The notes: generated by a model not told the origin, from the letters alone. A stretch of 32,481 nucleotides of DNA from Paraktedonobacter sp035294465 (GCA_035294465.1 DATGKW010000078.1:1-32481); one strand, 5' to 3'. Shown: positions 16,100-25,040, counted from the first letter of the stretch. Numbers and translations are program-made.

Positions 16100-16768
16100 A
16101 TGCGTTCCCGGTTATGGCATCTGTTGCGAGTGCATATCGTTCTCGCTGTGAAGTGTGGTTCAGCCCTCCTTCTTCTTTTGATCAGTGCGCTGGTAGTAGC
16201 CTGCGGTCCCAATAATAACGCCGCGGTTCCTAATTCGCCTCCGGTTACGATGACCATTAACCTTAATCAGATATTTGCCTCGCCCACGGCAGCGCTGGCT
16301 CCCTATTCCTGCGGGGCCTGGGCCACACAGACCACCGTTGCCTATTCTCCAAATGCTGTCGTTGGCGTGTATGCCAAGTTTGTACAGAACGTGAACGGCA
16401 ATCCAGTGGGGATGGACAATGCTTCGGCGGTCGCTATCGTCTACTGGCCCAATGGCGCGACCTCCAGAATAACCGAAACAACTACCTCCGATGGCCTGGC
16501 TGTGTTTCAGGTGCCCTTGCAAGCAGGCGCACTTGGCGGTATCGTGCTGGTCGAAGTCGATTTTACTTCGTCCGATGGTCAGCACACCTGCGATGTGACG
16601 GACAACCAGCGTGCATTTTTTGCCGTCGTCGCGGCCACAGTCACGACCACGCCCAATCCCAACCCTCAGCCATCGGCAACCGGTGGCAACGGTACGCCGA
16701 ATCCTTTCCCGTCTCCCTCCCCTTTCCCTACCTTCCCTGGGCAGGGAACGCCGCCGTCTGGACATTGA
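16100..16768 (+). CDS. Lipoprotein with Ig-like domain and Pro-rich tail, unknown function
   Basis: The 222-residue product has a long lipoprotein signal peptide with basic N-terminus and lipobox LVVAC (Cys35). A beta-rich domain follows (about 48-185: TVAYSPNAVVGVYAKFVQNVNGNPV, YWPNGATSRIT, ADGLAVF-like turns) that resembles bacterial Ig-like or invasin-type folds. Two Cys (SCGAW and HTCDV) could form a disulfide. The last 35 residues are Pro/Ser/Gly/Thr low complexity, typical of wall-spanning or glycosylated linkers. AAAGGTGG precedes the ATG. Function is unknown. Confidence 0.85.
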   Translation: MRSRLWHLLRVHIVLAVKCGSALLLLLISALVVACGPNNNAAVPNSPPVTMTINLNQIFASPTAALAPYSCGAWATQTTVAYSPNAVVGVYAKFVQNVNGNPVGMDNASAVAIVYWPNGATSRITETTTSDGLAVFQVPLQAGALGGIVLVEVDFTSSDGQHTCDVTDNQRAFFAVVAATVTTTPNPNPQPSATGGNGTPNPFPSPSPFPTFPGQGTPPSGH

Positions 16769-16784
16769 TATATTCAACTTTATC

Positions 16785-16819
16785 GGGAGGGAGCCATACA
16801 AGCGACTCCCTCCCTTTTT
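16785..16819 (+). terminator. Rho-independent terminator
   Basis: GGGAGGGAG (16785-16793) pairs with CTCCCTCCC (16806-16814) and is followed by TTTTT (16815-16819). It ends the lipoprotein transcript 17 nt after the stop. This is the only textbook U-tailed terminator found in the window. Confidence 0.85.
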
Positions 16820-16827
16820 GTGCCAGG

Positions 16828-16850
16828 AACATATATTCTAGAAATATGTT
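16828..16850. repeat. Near-palindromic AT-rich element
   Basis: AACATAT, one unpaired A, TTCTAGAA, ATATGTT forms a 22-bp palindrome interrupted by one base. It lies in the promoter region of the downstream coiled-coil gene and could be an operator, or simply a second hairpin of the upstream terminator. Confidence 0.4.
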
Positions 16851-16989
16851 TTAAGCAAAAGACTTGCAAAATACGGTAGAACTTTGCATAATTACAAGAG
16901 AGAAAGTCTATTACCTGCATTGCGAACCTGTCCGGCAAATGGGCAAAATGCCCGTTGCTGTGAGGCGGAAAGGTCGAGGGAACGAGCAG

Positions 16990-17991
16990 ATGTTTTCACC
17001 AGATGAGATGGGCTACGATACGACCGGCTCGATCATGCGGGCCTCGCGAGCGGCCAGCCGGCGTGAATTGCTGAAAAACAAGCGAACGCGTAATACGGAT
17101 ATTCTTCCAGGTATCGATGGCGCGCCTCCTCCCACCAGAATTCCTCGCTCTCAGATAGCTCATTTGCGCGAAGAGAATCTTCATCTACGCCGGGAACTGG
17201 CAGCTTTGCGGGAGCAGTTGGAGGTCGCCCAGGGCAATGTAGAGCTTCTAGGGGGCGAGATCGAAACGATCCACCACGCACACCAGCAAGAGATAGAACA
17301 GTATCAGCAACATTTGCGAGAAATGATGGAAGAGCGTAATCAGATGCAAGAAGCGAATCAGCAACTTGAGCAGCGCTACCAGGAACTCTATCGCTCCTTC
17401 CAGGATGCTGTCGAAGAAGAGGCTGGCAAAATGGTGCAGGAGGCGGCCCAGACGCTGGTGCTCTCGCCGGAACATACTCCGGCGCTGCTTGGCGAAGTGG
17501 TGCGGACACTCGAGGCCCAGGTGAAACAGACCGAAGATCAGCGCACTGCTGAATTATTGACCCTTATGCGCCAGGTTCAGTATAAGTCTGAGCTGCTGGA
17601 GCAGGAGGTCGAGCGCGAGCGCAATGAGCTAGCTACGGAGCGCGAGAATCTGCACCTCCTGCGACAGAGTGTAAGCGAGCAGGCCAGGCAGCGCTACCAG
17701 ATGGAACGCGCGCGTCTCCGTGCGCGCTGGACTGCCGGACTAACGTTGATCTCGCTATTCCTTTTCGCCCTGATGGTCGCGCTTGAACTCGTCTTCTACA
17801 ATCTCCACGCTGCTCTTTACATAACGTTATTTGTTCCTCTGGCGATTTGCATGGTGCTGAGCTATATCTTTGCCCATTTGCATACCGCCGGGCGTATCAA
17901 CGTGCAGATGAAAGGCCAGTCCCAGAAGAAGAAGGCTCCAGCGAAAGCGCCTGCCTCCGCTCCGCAAGGGGCAAAGGCACCGGCAAGATAA
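16990..17991 (+). CDS. Coiled-coil protein with two C-terminal membrane helices
   Basis: I chose ATG 16990 (333 residues), with GAGGG about 9 nt upstream; an in-frame TTG at 16864 is unlikely. Residues about 50-245 are heptad-rich, Gln/Glu/Arg-dense coiled coil (HLREENLHLRRELAALREQLE and on). Two membrane helices at about 246-268 (AGLTLISLFLFALMVALEL) and 274-298 follow, then a short loop and a Lys/Ala/Pro tail (KKKAPAKAPASAPQGAKAPAR). The long N-terminal coil is probably cytoplasmic and the protein a membrane-attached scaffold. No family recognised. It converges with the sulfatase gene, 37 nt away. Confidence 0.85.
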   Translation: MFSPDEMGYDTTGSIMRASRAASRRELLKNKRTRNTDILPGIDGAPPPTRIPRSQIAHLREENLHLRRELAALREQLEVAQGNVELLGGEIETIHHAHQQEIEQYQQHLREMMEERNQMQEANQQLEQRYQELYRSFQDAVEEEAGKMVQEAAQTLVLSPEHTPALLGEVVRTLEAQVKQTEDQRTAELLTLMRQVQYKSELLEQEVERERNELATERENLHLLRQSVSEQARQRYQMERARLRARWTAGLTLISLFLFALMVALELVFYNLHAALYITLFVPLAICMVLSYIFAHLHTAGRINVQMKGQSQKKKAPAKAPASAPQGAKAPAR

Positions 17992-18028
17992 GGCGGGGCA
18001 AAGAGAAGCATCAAGAGGACCCGACTTT

Positions 18029-19399
18029 TTATTGAGGCTCCGGTTTTCGTTGTCCGAGCAGGAAAGGCATCGTTTTTCCATCTTTCTGGAACTGGTCCGT
18101 CCATTTTCTTGCTCCGATGAGACCTGCGGGTCCCTGTGCGGCGTTGAGCATCAGAGGATCAGGGTAAACTCGATGTTCGTTCTCCCACTGGCGCAGCAGT
18201 GTATCGAAGTGACCAACCTGTTCGGGAAAGGTGCTTGCAAGATCCGTCTGCTCCCAGGGGTCCTCCATGCGGAAGAGTTGGACGGCGGGAATGTTCCAGA
18301 GCCCGGCCTCAAACGTGCGGATGAACTTCCAATCTCTGGTGACGATGCCTCTCTGTGCGGTGTAAAGCCCGTGACCACAGACGAGGTAGGGACGATGATG
18401 CTGCGGATCGAGGAGAGAGTGGCTATCCCAGTGTGGCGGAGGAGTGATACCGAACGCATCACAAACCGTGGCCGCGATATCGAGCTGATACACCAGCTTG
18501 TGAGACACTACTCCCTGGTGCTTTGCTTGAGGGTGACGGACAATGAGGGGAATATGCTGCGTTCCATTGTAGATGTTGCCATGCTCAGCGTAGAAACCGT
18601 GTTCTCCCATTTCTTCGCCATGATCTGCTGCGAGGAGAAAGAAGGTTTCGTCGTACAATCCGAGAGCTTTGAAAGCATCGAGCAAGCGCCCAACCTGGTA
18701 ATCAGCATAGCGAATTTCTCCATCGTATTCATCAATCAGCTTGCGCCACTCATCATAGCCGGTAATGCCCATGGCTGGAGCTGAATGCCAGACTCGGTTT
18801 TGCTGATGGGTCTCGATCTCTTCGGGGGTAGGATGCTTGGGGTAGTGGTTATTGCGCACGGCTTCAACAAACGAAAGCGGCGCTTCATAGAGCGTATGAG
18901 GGTCCCAAAGCTGGACATACAGATAGAAGTTTTTGAGATGGCGATGAGCGTTCAGCCACTCGATAGCCAGGGTAATAACCTCTTCCCCTGTCACTTGCTG
19001 AAATCCTGATCCATACAGAAAGTGAAGATTGGCTCGCCCCGAGGGGTCAATCAGCTCATGCCACCCCACATAAAACCAGGGCGAGGGATGGCGTCCGAAG
19101 CTGGAGATAGCAACAGCCGGGATAGAATGCTGCCGGAGCACATTGGGTAGAGTCTCCTGCTGCCCATGTAAGAGCAGGCCGCGTTCTCCATGTGTCACAA
19201 CCCCGTTGGTGATGCCAAAAGTCCCACTTACCAGTGCGGCTCGCGAAGGCATGCAGGGGCTATCCGACGTGAAGCAATGGGTAAAGCGTGTCCCTTGCTC
19301 TGCGAGATGGTCGATATGGGGGGTAGTTGGACGACCGTACCCATAACAGCTCATATGATCTGGTCGTAAACTGTCGATATCAATATAGACGACATACAT
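18029..19399 (-). CDS. Type I sulfatase (arylsulfatase family)
   Basis: I chose ATG 19399 (456 residues), with GAAGG upstream and the MYVVYIDIDSLRPDH start typical of the family; longer frames run through the hairpin. Asp7 and Asp9 are metal ligands. The sulfatase signature CMPSR at 49-53 carries the Cys that is oxidised to formylglycine, and LLAADHGEEMGEHGF is the second metal/catalytic block. No signal peptide is seen, so it is cytoplasmic. The enzyme hydrolyses sulfate esters (sugar or aryl). It lies directly downstream of a sugar ABC importer on the same strand, which suggests desulfation of an imported sulfated sugar. A formylglycine-generating enzyme is not in the window. Confidence 0.93.
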   Translation of the reverse strand: MYVVYIDIDSLRPDHMSCYGYGRPTTPHIDHLAEQGTRFTHCFTSDSPCMPSRAALVSGTFGITNGVVTHGERGLLLHGQQETLPNVLRQHSIPAVAISSFGRHPSPWFYVGWHELIDPSGRANLHFLYGSGFQQVTGEEVITLAIEWLNAHRHLKNFYLYVQLWDPHTLYEAPLSFVEAVRNNHYPKHPTPEEIETHQQNRVWHSAPAMGITGYDEWRKLIDEYDGEIRYADYQVGRLLDAFKALGLYDETFFLLAADHGEEMGEHGFYAEHGNIYNGTQHIPLIVRHPQAKHQGVVSHKLVYQLDIAATVCDAFGITPPPHWDSHSLLDPQHHRPYLVCGHGLYTAQRGIVTRDWKFIRTFEAGLWNIPAVQLFRMEDPWEQTDLASTFPEQVGHFDTLLRQWENEHRVYPDPLMLNAAQGPAGLIGARKWTDQFQKDGKTMPFLLGQRKPEPQ

Positions 19400-19456
19400 G
19401 TTCGTTACCTTCATCATTACCTTCAGTACAGGAATCTGCGCCTTTCTCTGAGAGCG

Positions 19457-19509
19457 CCTTTGATGGAATGGAGCGGCGGGCCAGGCCCGCCGCTCCATTC
19501 CATCAAAGG
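19457..19509 (-). terminator. 26-bp perfect hairpin after the ABC permease operon
   Basis: The left arm 19457-19482 and right arm 19484-19509 are perfect reverse complements over 26 bp around a single base (the real loop must open 1-2 pairs). The core is very GC-rich (GGAGCGGCGGGCC). It starts 23 nt after the permease stop on the minus strand and lies upstream of the sulfatase start. It has no U-tract. It may terminate, attenuate, or protect the upstream mRNA 3' end. Confidence 0.6.
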
Positions 19510-19532
19510 GCACCACTCGAACAAGTTGTATT

Positions 19533-20447
19533 TTAGCCCTTGACCGAACCGGCCAGGATACCGCGTATGAAGTAACGCTGCATGGAGAAGAACACAACCA
19601 GTGGCAGGATCATCATAAGGAATGACGCAGCAGTCAGCAATTGCCAGTCTTCGCCGTAGGAGCCGACCAGATTGGCTACTACTACAGTCATTGGCGCGTG
19701 AGCCGGGTTGCTACCCACGAAGATCAGGGCGATCAGCAGGTCATTCCAGACCCACATGAACTGGAAGATCGCCAGGGAGGCCAGAGCCGGTACCGACAAC
19801 GGGATAATGATGGTCCAGAAAGTACGGAAATTTGAAGCTCCGTCGATATAGGCCGATTCCAGCAGGTCCTTGGGCAGCGCGGCAAAAAAGTTGCGCAGCA
19901 GGAAAACCGCGAACGGCAGGCCGAAAGCGGTGTGGGCAATCCAGAGGGCAGCATACTGGCCGGTCAATCCGAGCTGCGTGAATATAGTGAGAATGGGTGC
20001 CAGGGCGATCTGGTTGGGAACGACCAGCATCGCGACGACGCCAAAGAAGAGCGCATTACGGAACGGGAAGCGCATCCAGGCGAAGGCATACGCTGCAAAT
20101 GCACCGAGCAGCATAGGCAAGATCGTCGCTGGAATGGAGATGATCAGGCTACTAAGAAAAGCCTGGCCCATACCGCTTGACTGGATGACATTCACATAGT
20201 TCTGAATGGTAAACTGCCAGGGAGGGAGCAGCCCCGTCCACCAGCCGGATGAAGCGATCGCCTGGGGTGGGCGAAACGAGCTGATAAACAGACCGAAAGT
20301 GGGTATCGACCAGAGCACGGCGACCACCACAACGAGAATAGTAACCAGGCTGTTATTGAAGGAGCGCAGGAAAACGCCGCCCTCTCGTGGCTGGGCAAGG
20401 GCTTTCGCGCGCACCGATGATGCTGCGGGTTGCTCTGTTACACTCAT
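19533..20447 (-). CDS. Carbohydrate ABC transporter permease, MalG-like
   Basis: The 304-residue inner-membrane protein has six predicted helices and the EAA loop near residue 195 (LESAYIDGASNFRTFWTIIIP), the docking site for the ATPase. It belongs to the CUT1 family binding-protein-dependent sugar importers. Its ATG overlaps the stop of the upstream MalF-like gene by 4 nt (ATGA), so the two permeases are translationally coupled. No ATPase gene follows, so a shared MsmK-type ATPase encoded elsewhere is likely. Confidence 0.95.
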   Translation of the reverse strand: MSVTEQPAASSVRAKALAQPREGGVFLRSFNNSLVTILVVVVAVLWSIPTFGLFISSFRPPQAIASSGWWTGLLPPWQFTIQNYVNVIQSSGMGQAFLSSLIISIPATILPMLLGAFAAYAFAWMRFPFRNALFFGVVAMLVVPNQIALAPILTIFTQLGLTGQYAALWIAHTAFGLPFAVFLLRNFFAALPKDLLESAYIDGASNFRTFWTIIIPLSVPALASLAIFQFMWVWNDLLIALIFVGSNPAHAPMTVVVANLVGSYGEDWQLLTAASFLMMILPLVVFFSMQRYFIRGILAGSVKG

Positions 20448-21352
20448 CGTCCCTGCTCCTCTCTGCGCATTCTGCGGACATTGATAATCATCACCGGAAT
20501 GATCACCACAGTCAGGAGTATCGCTAATGCGCTGCCCTTGCCGTAATCAAGGTCGGTGAATGCCCGTGTATAGAATTCCATAGCCACTACATCGGTGCCG
20601 TAATTGCCGCCAGTCTCGACGTAAATCACATCAAAGATCTTGAGAATATTGATGATCATGGTGGTAGCGACAACACCCAGGGTTGGACCGATCATCGGCA
20701 TCATGATGCTCCAGAACATGGTGAAGCGCCCCGCTCCATCCATTTTCGCTGCCTCGATCACATCATCGGGAATGCCTTTCAGGGCTGCCGAGATAATCAC
20801 CATACTGAAGCCGGTCCACATCCAGGTATAAATCACAATCAAGGCAAAGTTATCGATGGCTGGATTCTGGAGCCAGGCCTGTTGTGGCACATGGAAGAGA
20901 CCTAAAAAGGCGTTCAACAGGCCGATCTGGGGTGAGTAGTCGTAAACGAATTTCCAGATGACGCTAGCACCCACGAACGAGATCGCCATCGGGATAAAAA
21001 GCGCGGATTTGATGATAGCCTCGATCTTCACCCGGTCTACCAGGACCGCGATGATCAGTCCCAGGCCAACCGTCAGAAGCGTTCCCAGGACCAGCCAGAG
21101 CAAGTTATTCCTCAGCGCCTCGATCATATCTGGATCAGTGCCGATAAAAATGTAATTCTTGAATCCGACAAACTTTGTTGAATCGGCGTTCTCGAAGCTG
21201 TAGATGAGGGTCTGGATCAGCGGATAGATGAAAAAAGCCACGATCAGGAGCACTGCTGGGGCGATCCATATCAAGGCCGTCCAGGAAATACCTCGCCCCC
21301 CTTTCTCTGGGGGAGCAGTCGCAGCAACGCGTTCTCTCGCTACCGTTGCCAT
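20444..21352 (-). CDS. Carbohydrate ABC transporter permease, MalF-like
   Basis: The 302-residue permease has a hydrophobic first helix (ALIWIAPAVLLIVAFFIYPLIQTL) after a short basic N-terminus, five more helices, and the EAA loop near residue 197 (IEAAKMDGAGRFTMFWSIMMP). It pairs with the MalG-like permease to form the CUT1 channel. AAAGGAGG lies just before the ATG. It is 208 nt downstream of the substrate-binding gene, with a 15-bp hairpin in between that may lower its expression relative to the binding protein. Confidence 0.95.
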   Translation of the reverse strand: MATVARERVAATAPPEKGGRGISWTALIWIAPAVLLIVAFFIYPLIQTLIYSFENADSTKFVGFKNYIFIGTDPDMIEALRNNLLWLVLGTLLTVGLGLIIAVLVDRVKIEAIIKSALFIPMAISFVGASVIWKFVYDYSPQIGLLNAFLGLFHVPQQAWLQNPAIDNFALIVIYTWMWTGFSMVIISAALKGIPDDVIEAAKMDGAGRFTMFWSIMMPMIGPTLGVVATTMIINILKIFDVIYVETGGNYGTDVVAMEFYTRAFTDLDYGKGSALAILLTVVIIPVMIINVRRMRREEQGR

Positions 21353-21505
21353 CTATGCCTCCTTTGTCAGTACAAGCGGTGATTGCAAACGCCCGCTGGA
21401 TTATCAGGAAGACAGTTTTTCCTATCACGCAAAAGGAATGCAGGTCGTAAAGATTATACCACTGCGGATAGAATTTCCAGGTCTCCCCGTAAACGTAAGG
21501 GCCGG

Positions 21506-21541
21506 GGAAATGTAGTGGCACCTTAATGCCACTACATTTCC
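21506..21541 (-). terminator. 15-bp intercistronic hairpin in the sugar ABC operon
   Basis: GGAAATGTAGTGGCA (21506-21520) pairs perfectly with TGCCACTACATTTCC (21527-21541) around a 6-nt loop. It starts 19 nt after the binding-protein stop codon. Such structures commonly end most transcripts or protect the binding-protein mRNA, giving more binding protein than permease. No U-tract follows. Confidence 0.6.
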
Positions 21542-21560
21542 TTACTCTTCTCTGGACTGA

Positions 21561-22979
21561 TCAGGAGGAGTAGGCCGACGAAGCGGTACTTTCAAGACTG
21601 CTGAGGATGCTGCTCAGCGACGATGGATTCTGGATGTAGTTGAGGGTTGCCTTCCAGTAAGCGTTCTCCATCGCGGTTGGCATCGAGTCATCCTGGCTGA
21701 ATCTGAAAGAGGTTGCGCTTTGCAACTGTTGAGCGGTAGCCGCCGCTACTGAGTCCGGATAGGAACTCGCCGGTACCGATTTGTTCACAGCGGATTTTCC
21801 CCCTTTCTTTACCCAGATCTCCTGCGCTTCGGCCGTGGTGAGGAATTGCATGTACTGGCGCGTGCCGTTGTTGTCCTTCAGCGCGAAGTAGATGTCGGCA
21901 GTTCCAGTCACTGCTCCCGCGTAAGCCGGGTTGATGGTTGGCCAGGGGAAGAAATCGAAATCCGTGCCCGCCTGGGCTTTTGGGAACTGGGCGGTGATGA
22001 ACCCTTCTGTGAAATCACCCAGGTAGTACATATAAGCCTTTGGTGGATTATCGAAGGGCAGGTACGAAGCAGGCTGGAAGTTAGTGGCCAGGATAGACTG
22101 TGGCGCGCCCTGGATGAAATTCTTGCCGGTGACAATCTGGCCAAAGTACTCAAAGGCGTTCTTGACGCTGGAGTCCGTCCAGGGGATCTGGTGGTTCACC
22201 CACTTATCCGACATTTGCGGCCCATTCAAGGTGAGGTAGATCTGATCGATCCAGTCGGCGGCTGGCCAGCCGCTGGCGGCTCCGCTTTCCACGCCCATCG
22301 CCCAGGGGAATTTCCCACTGGCGGCGATTTGCTGCGAAAGCGTGATCAGATCGTTCCAGGTCTTGGGAACACTCCAGCCATTGGCCTGGAACTCCTTGGG
22401 GCTGTACCAGATGGTACCCTTCGTATTGGCCAGGTAGGGCACAGCGTACATGCCGCCGTTGACCGTGACCAGGTTAAGCCAGGTCGATGAGTAGTTGGCC
22501 TTGAGCGAGTTCATATCCAGAAAGCTATCCAGGCGCAGCAGTTTTCCTTCGTTCGCGTAGGTTGTGATCGACGGTAGGTCGGGGATAGCGGAGATGTCGG
22601 GCGGATTGTTGCCCCTGACGCGCGTGCTCAAGACAGTTGGCAAATCGCGCGTGGACTCGACGTTGACCTTGATGCCGGTCTTGGATGTGAAGGCGTCGTT
22701 GACGGCGTTTAAGTTATCCAGCTCTGAACCACTGATCACCACCAGCATGTCAAGGGATTTGACTGTGGGGGGAGTACCGCTGACGTTAATACCACCGCCG
22801 CTGCCGCTGCTGCTGGGGGGACCACCACAAGCATCCAGGAGCGCTACGGCTGCACTTGTTGACACACCTGCGGCCAGCGCACGCTGCATAAACTGGCGGC
22901 GAGTGATCCTGAAGTGCGTATACTCTTCTACTAATTGCTCTACTGTGTTCCGTTGTTGATGACGATTAAATAGAGGCAT
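21561..22979 (-). CDS. Sugar ABC transporter substrate-binding lipoprotein (Tat-type signal)
   Basis: The 472-residue protein is an extracellular solute-binding protein of the CUT1 type (family 1: LDMLVVISGSELDNLNAVNDAF, then TGIKVNVES, and WNDLITLSQQIAASGKFPWAMGV). The N-terminus is unusual: 25 hydrophilic residues, then RITRRQFMQRALAAG with a twin-arginine motif, a hydrophobic core, and LLDAC with a probable lipidated Cys51 (Asp at -2 is atypical for a lipobox). A Gly/Ser linker follows. It captures a sugar outside the membrane and hands it to the two permeases. AAAGGAGGGAACG precedes ATG. First gene of the operon; the substrate is unknown, though the adjacent sulfatase hints at a sulfated sugar. 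Confidence 0.93.
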   Translation of the reverse strand: MPLFNRHQQRNTVEQLVEEYTHFRITRRQFMQRALAAGVSTSAAVALLDACGGPPSSSGSGGGINVSGTPPTVKSLDMLVVISGSELDNLNAVNDAFTSKTGIKVNVESTRDLPTVLSTRVRGNNPPDISAIPDLPSITTYANEGKLLRLDSFLDMNSLKANYSSTWLNLVTVNGGMYAVPYLANTKGTIWYSPKEFQANGWSVPKTWNDLITLSQQIAASGKFPWAMGVESGAASGWPAADWIDQIYLTLNGPQMSDKWVNHQIPWTDSSVKNAFEYFGQIVTGKNFIQGAPQSILATNFQPASYLPFDNPPKAYMYYLGDFTEGFITAQFPKAQAGTDFDFFPWPTINPAYAGAVTGTADIYFALKDNNGTRQYMQFLTTAEAQEIWVKKGGKSAVNKSVPASSYPDSVAAATAQQLQSATSFRFSQDDSMPTAMENAYWKATLNYIQNPSSLSSILSSLESTASSAYSS

Positions 22980-23436
22980 CGTTCCCTCCTTTATGGATAT
23001 AGGAAACTAACAAGAACAAGACAGTCCTGGAGGCTAGAATCATCTTGCGCCCACCAACCTCCTGGGAAAGAAGGATCAGCCCTGAAAGAAAAAACAGAAG
23101 CGCCAGGAACCGTTCAAGGGCGGGGTGTCTTTTCTATCAGACCTAATCATAGCCTATAGTGTAGCGAACTTCGATCTTCCGGGAATACCTCCAGCAAGGG
23201 GCTAAGAGGGGGCTACTATGGGGCTTCTTTGCGAGGCTATCTGGGCCTCTGTCCGAACGCTTTGGGAAGCTGGAGGAACAATTGTCATGTTTTTTGCTCT
23301 TTGCCAGTCATTACTAGGTGAAAGCACCTTTTCTCACAAATGTTAGGGAAGCTTGTTCATAAATGAACAAAAATGAAACGGGTGTGCTTGTCCGGGGGTG
23401 ATAAAAATGTCAACGTTGATAGCAGGAGGTCCAGGG
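22980..23436. other. Divergent intergenic region of the sugar ABC operon and HTH-NB-ARC gene
   Basis: No gene is seen over about 450 bp. It must hold promoters in both directions. Besides the palindrome at 23353-23370 it has a small AGGTG/CACCT stem with T-rich flank near 23319-23335. No certain -35/-10 pair was found. Confidence 0.4.
23353..23370. promoter_or_regulatory. 18-bp palindrome, candidate operator
   Basis: TTGTTCAT-AA-ATGAACAA is a perfect palindrome with a 2-base centre. It lies 66 nt upstream of the ATG of an XRE-type HTH regulator, a usual place for an autoregulatory operator. Binding by that protein is inference. Confidence 0.5.
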
Positions 23437-24912
23437 ATGCAGCAGGGAAAAAGAGCGATCAGGCTCGCTCCAAACGAGCAATTGCGTTGGGAGCGCCAGC
23501 GACGTGGCTGGTCCCGCGCGTATATCGCGGAGCAAATCGGGGTAGCCGACCCCAAGACTATTGGCCGGTGGGAACGTGGGGATGCATTTCCCAGCGCTTA
23601 TTTTTTACAGAAGCTCTGTACCTTATTTCAGATGCCTGCGGAAGAGTTAGGCTTGTGCCAGCCGGAGAGCCAGCCTCTCTTTGCTGAAAGTCCATTTCTA
23701 TCTCTTGCGCAGCACAAACGCCTATCTCTGCCAGAAAGCACGTTTTGTGATCCCGCGCTGCCGCCCGCGCAGGCGGAGGGGCTGATTGGTCGCGACTCTT
23801 TGTTGCGCCAGCTCAAAGCGCAGGTGCTCGCTGAAGAAGAAGGGCCGGCACTGGTGGCTCTTAGTGGCCTGCCGGGCGTAGGAAAAACCGCCCTGGCTGT
23901 GAGCCTGGCGCATGAAGGCGAGGTCCGGCACCACTTTAGCGATGGGGTGCTCTGGGTCAGCCTGGGGCCGGACGCCGATATATTGGAAGAGCTGAAACGC
24001 TGGGGCCGACTGCTGGGGATTGAAGAACATGACATTCTGCATCCTGAAAACACAGAGGATTGGACTCGGGCGATTCATGCTCATATTGGCGAGCGTGCGA
24101 TGCTGTTGATTATCGATGATGCCTGGACGTGCCAGGATGCCCTTGCCTTTAAGATAGGCGGGTCTCACTGTGCTTATTTACTCACCACGCGCATTCCCGC
24201 CGTCGCGCTGTACTTTGCCGGCGCTGGAACCTGCGTAATTCCTGAGCTTGATGAAGCGGCGAGCCTCAAACTGCTGGCGCGGTTCGTCCCTACCCTGGTT
24301 GCCCAGGAATGCGCGCGCGTGGGAGAATTGATTCGCCTGGCGGGGGGGCTGCCGCTGGCTCTCCAGTTGATCGGCACATACTTGCAGGCGCAGGTATGCA
24401 GCGGTCAACCCAGGCGCTGGCAGGCTGCGCTCGAACAACTGAGGCAGCCAGAAATGCGCGTGCAACTCACTATGCCACGCGCCCCGCTGGAGCCCCAAGC
24501 GGGCCTGCCGGCGGATGCCCCGATCTCGCTGCACGCCTTAATAGAGATGAGCTACCGACAACTGGACCCGGCAAGCCAGCAGGCTTTGATCGCGCTCTCA
24601 AGGCTGCCAGCTCGACCGGAGGGTTTCTCCGAAGAGGCCGCATTGGCGCTCGATGGAGTTTCTCTGGACGCGCTGGACAGGCTACTGGATGTCGGGCTCC
24701 TTGCAAGCGTAGCCCAGGGGCGGTACACTCTACATCAGACTATCGTGGACTTTGCCAGGTTCCAGGCAAAGATGGCGCTGAGTATGCCACAGCAGGTGCG
24801 AGTGTTGCGCCAGTTGCGCAAACGGTCTGCTCCGTCGGCAGAGCGTGAGCTACTCTCGCCGGCATACTCACAAGAAACGACGCTGTCACTTCTGGCCCAG
24901 GAATCAGGATAG
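23437..24912 (+). CDS. XRE-family HTH regulator fused to NB-ARC (STAND) ATPase
   Basis: ATG 23437 is chosen because AGGAGGT lies 6 nt upstream; this gives 491 residues. Residues about 12-72 form an XRE/Cro HTH (ERQRRGWSRAYIAEQIGVADPKTIGRWERG). The NB-ARC domain has P-loop GLPGVGKTAL near 143, Walker B LLIIDDAW near 222, the LLTTR sensor, and LAGGLPLALQLIG. A winged-helix-like part (LHQTIVDFARF) follows near 430. STAND proteins are signal-gated switches. Unlike most relatives, this one stops about 50 residues after the winged helix and lacks the WD40 or TPR sensor repeats normally found at the C-terminus. The WD40 propeller occurs instead in a gene 740 nt downstream. A partner may supply the sensor. 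Confidence 0.92.
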   Translation: MQQGKRAIRLAPNEQLRWERQRRGWSRAYIAEQIGVADPKTIGRWERGDAFPSAYFLQKLCTLFQMPAEELGLCQPESQPLFAESPFLSLAQHKRLSLPESTFCDPALPPAQAEGLIGRDSLLRQLKAQVLAEEEGPALVALSGLPGVGKTALAVSLAHEGEVRHHFSDGVLWVSLGPDADILEELKRWGRLLGIEEHDILHPENTEDWTRAIHAHIGERAMLLIIDDAWTCQDALAFKIGGSHCAYLLTTRIPAVALYFAGAGTCVIPELDEAASLKLLARFVPTLVAQECARVGELIRLAGGLPLALQLIGTYLQAQVCSGQPRRWQAALEQLRQPEMRVQLTMPRAPLEPQAGLPADAPISLHALIEMSYRQLDPASQQALIALSRLPARPEGFSEEAALALDGVSLDALDRLLDVGLLASVAQGRYTLHQTIVDFARFQAKMALSMPQQVRVLRQLRKRSAPSAERELLSPAYSQETTLSLLAQESG

Positions 24913-25040
24913 ATAGTAACACTTTGTTAGAGCTAAGAACCTGGCGTCCTTCTCCAGCGAAATACGCGCTTCTCTCGCGAAGAACGTCAGCAGGGTAAAA
25001 AATGGTTCTATAAGGTAGTTCTATCGGGAAGAGATCAAGG

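Noticed and set aside
15833..19509. Long hairpins as insertion-derived MITEs
   Set aside because: The two long hairpins have unrelated sequences, no flanking target duplications that I can see, and the same position relative to stop codons.
19400..19597. N-terminal extension of the sulfatase to 522 residues
   Set aside because: The extension reads through the 26-bp hairpin and into the permease end; the family start motif begins at 19399.
21846..22490. 214-residue open frame antisense to the sugar-binding protein
   Set aside because: Explained by codon bias of the real gene on the other strand.
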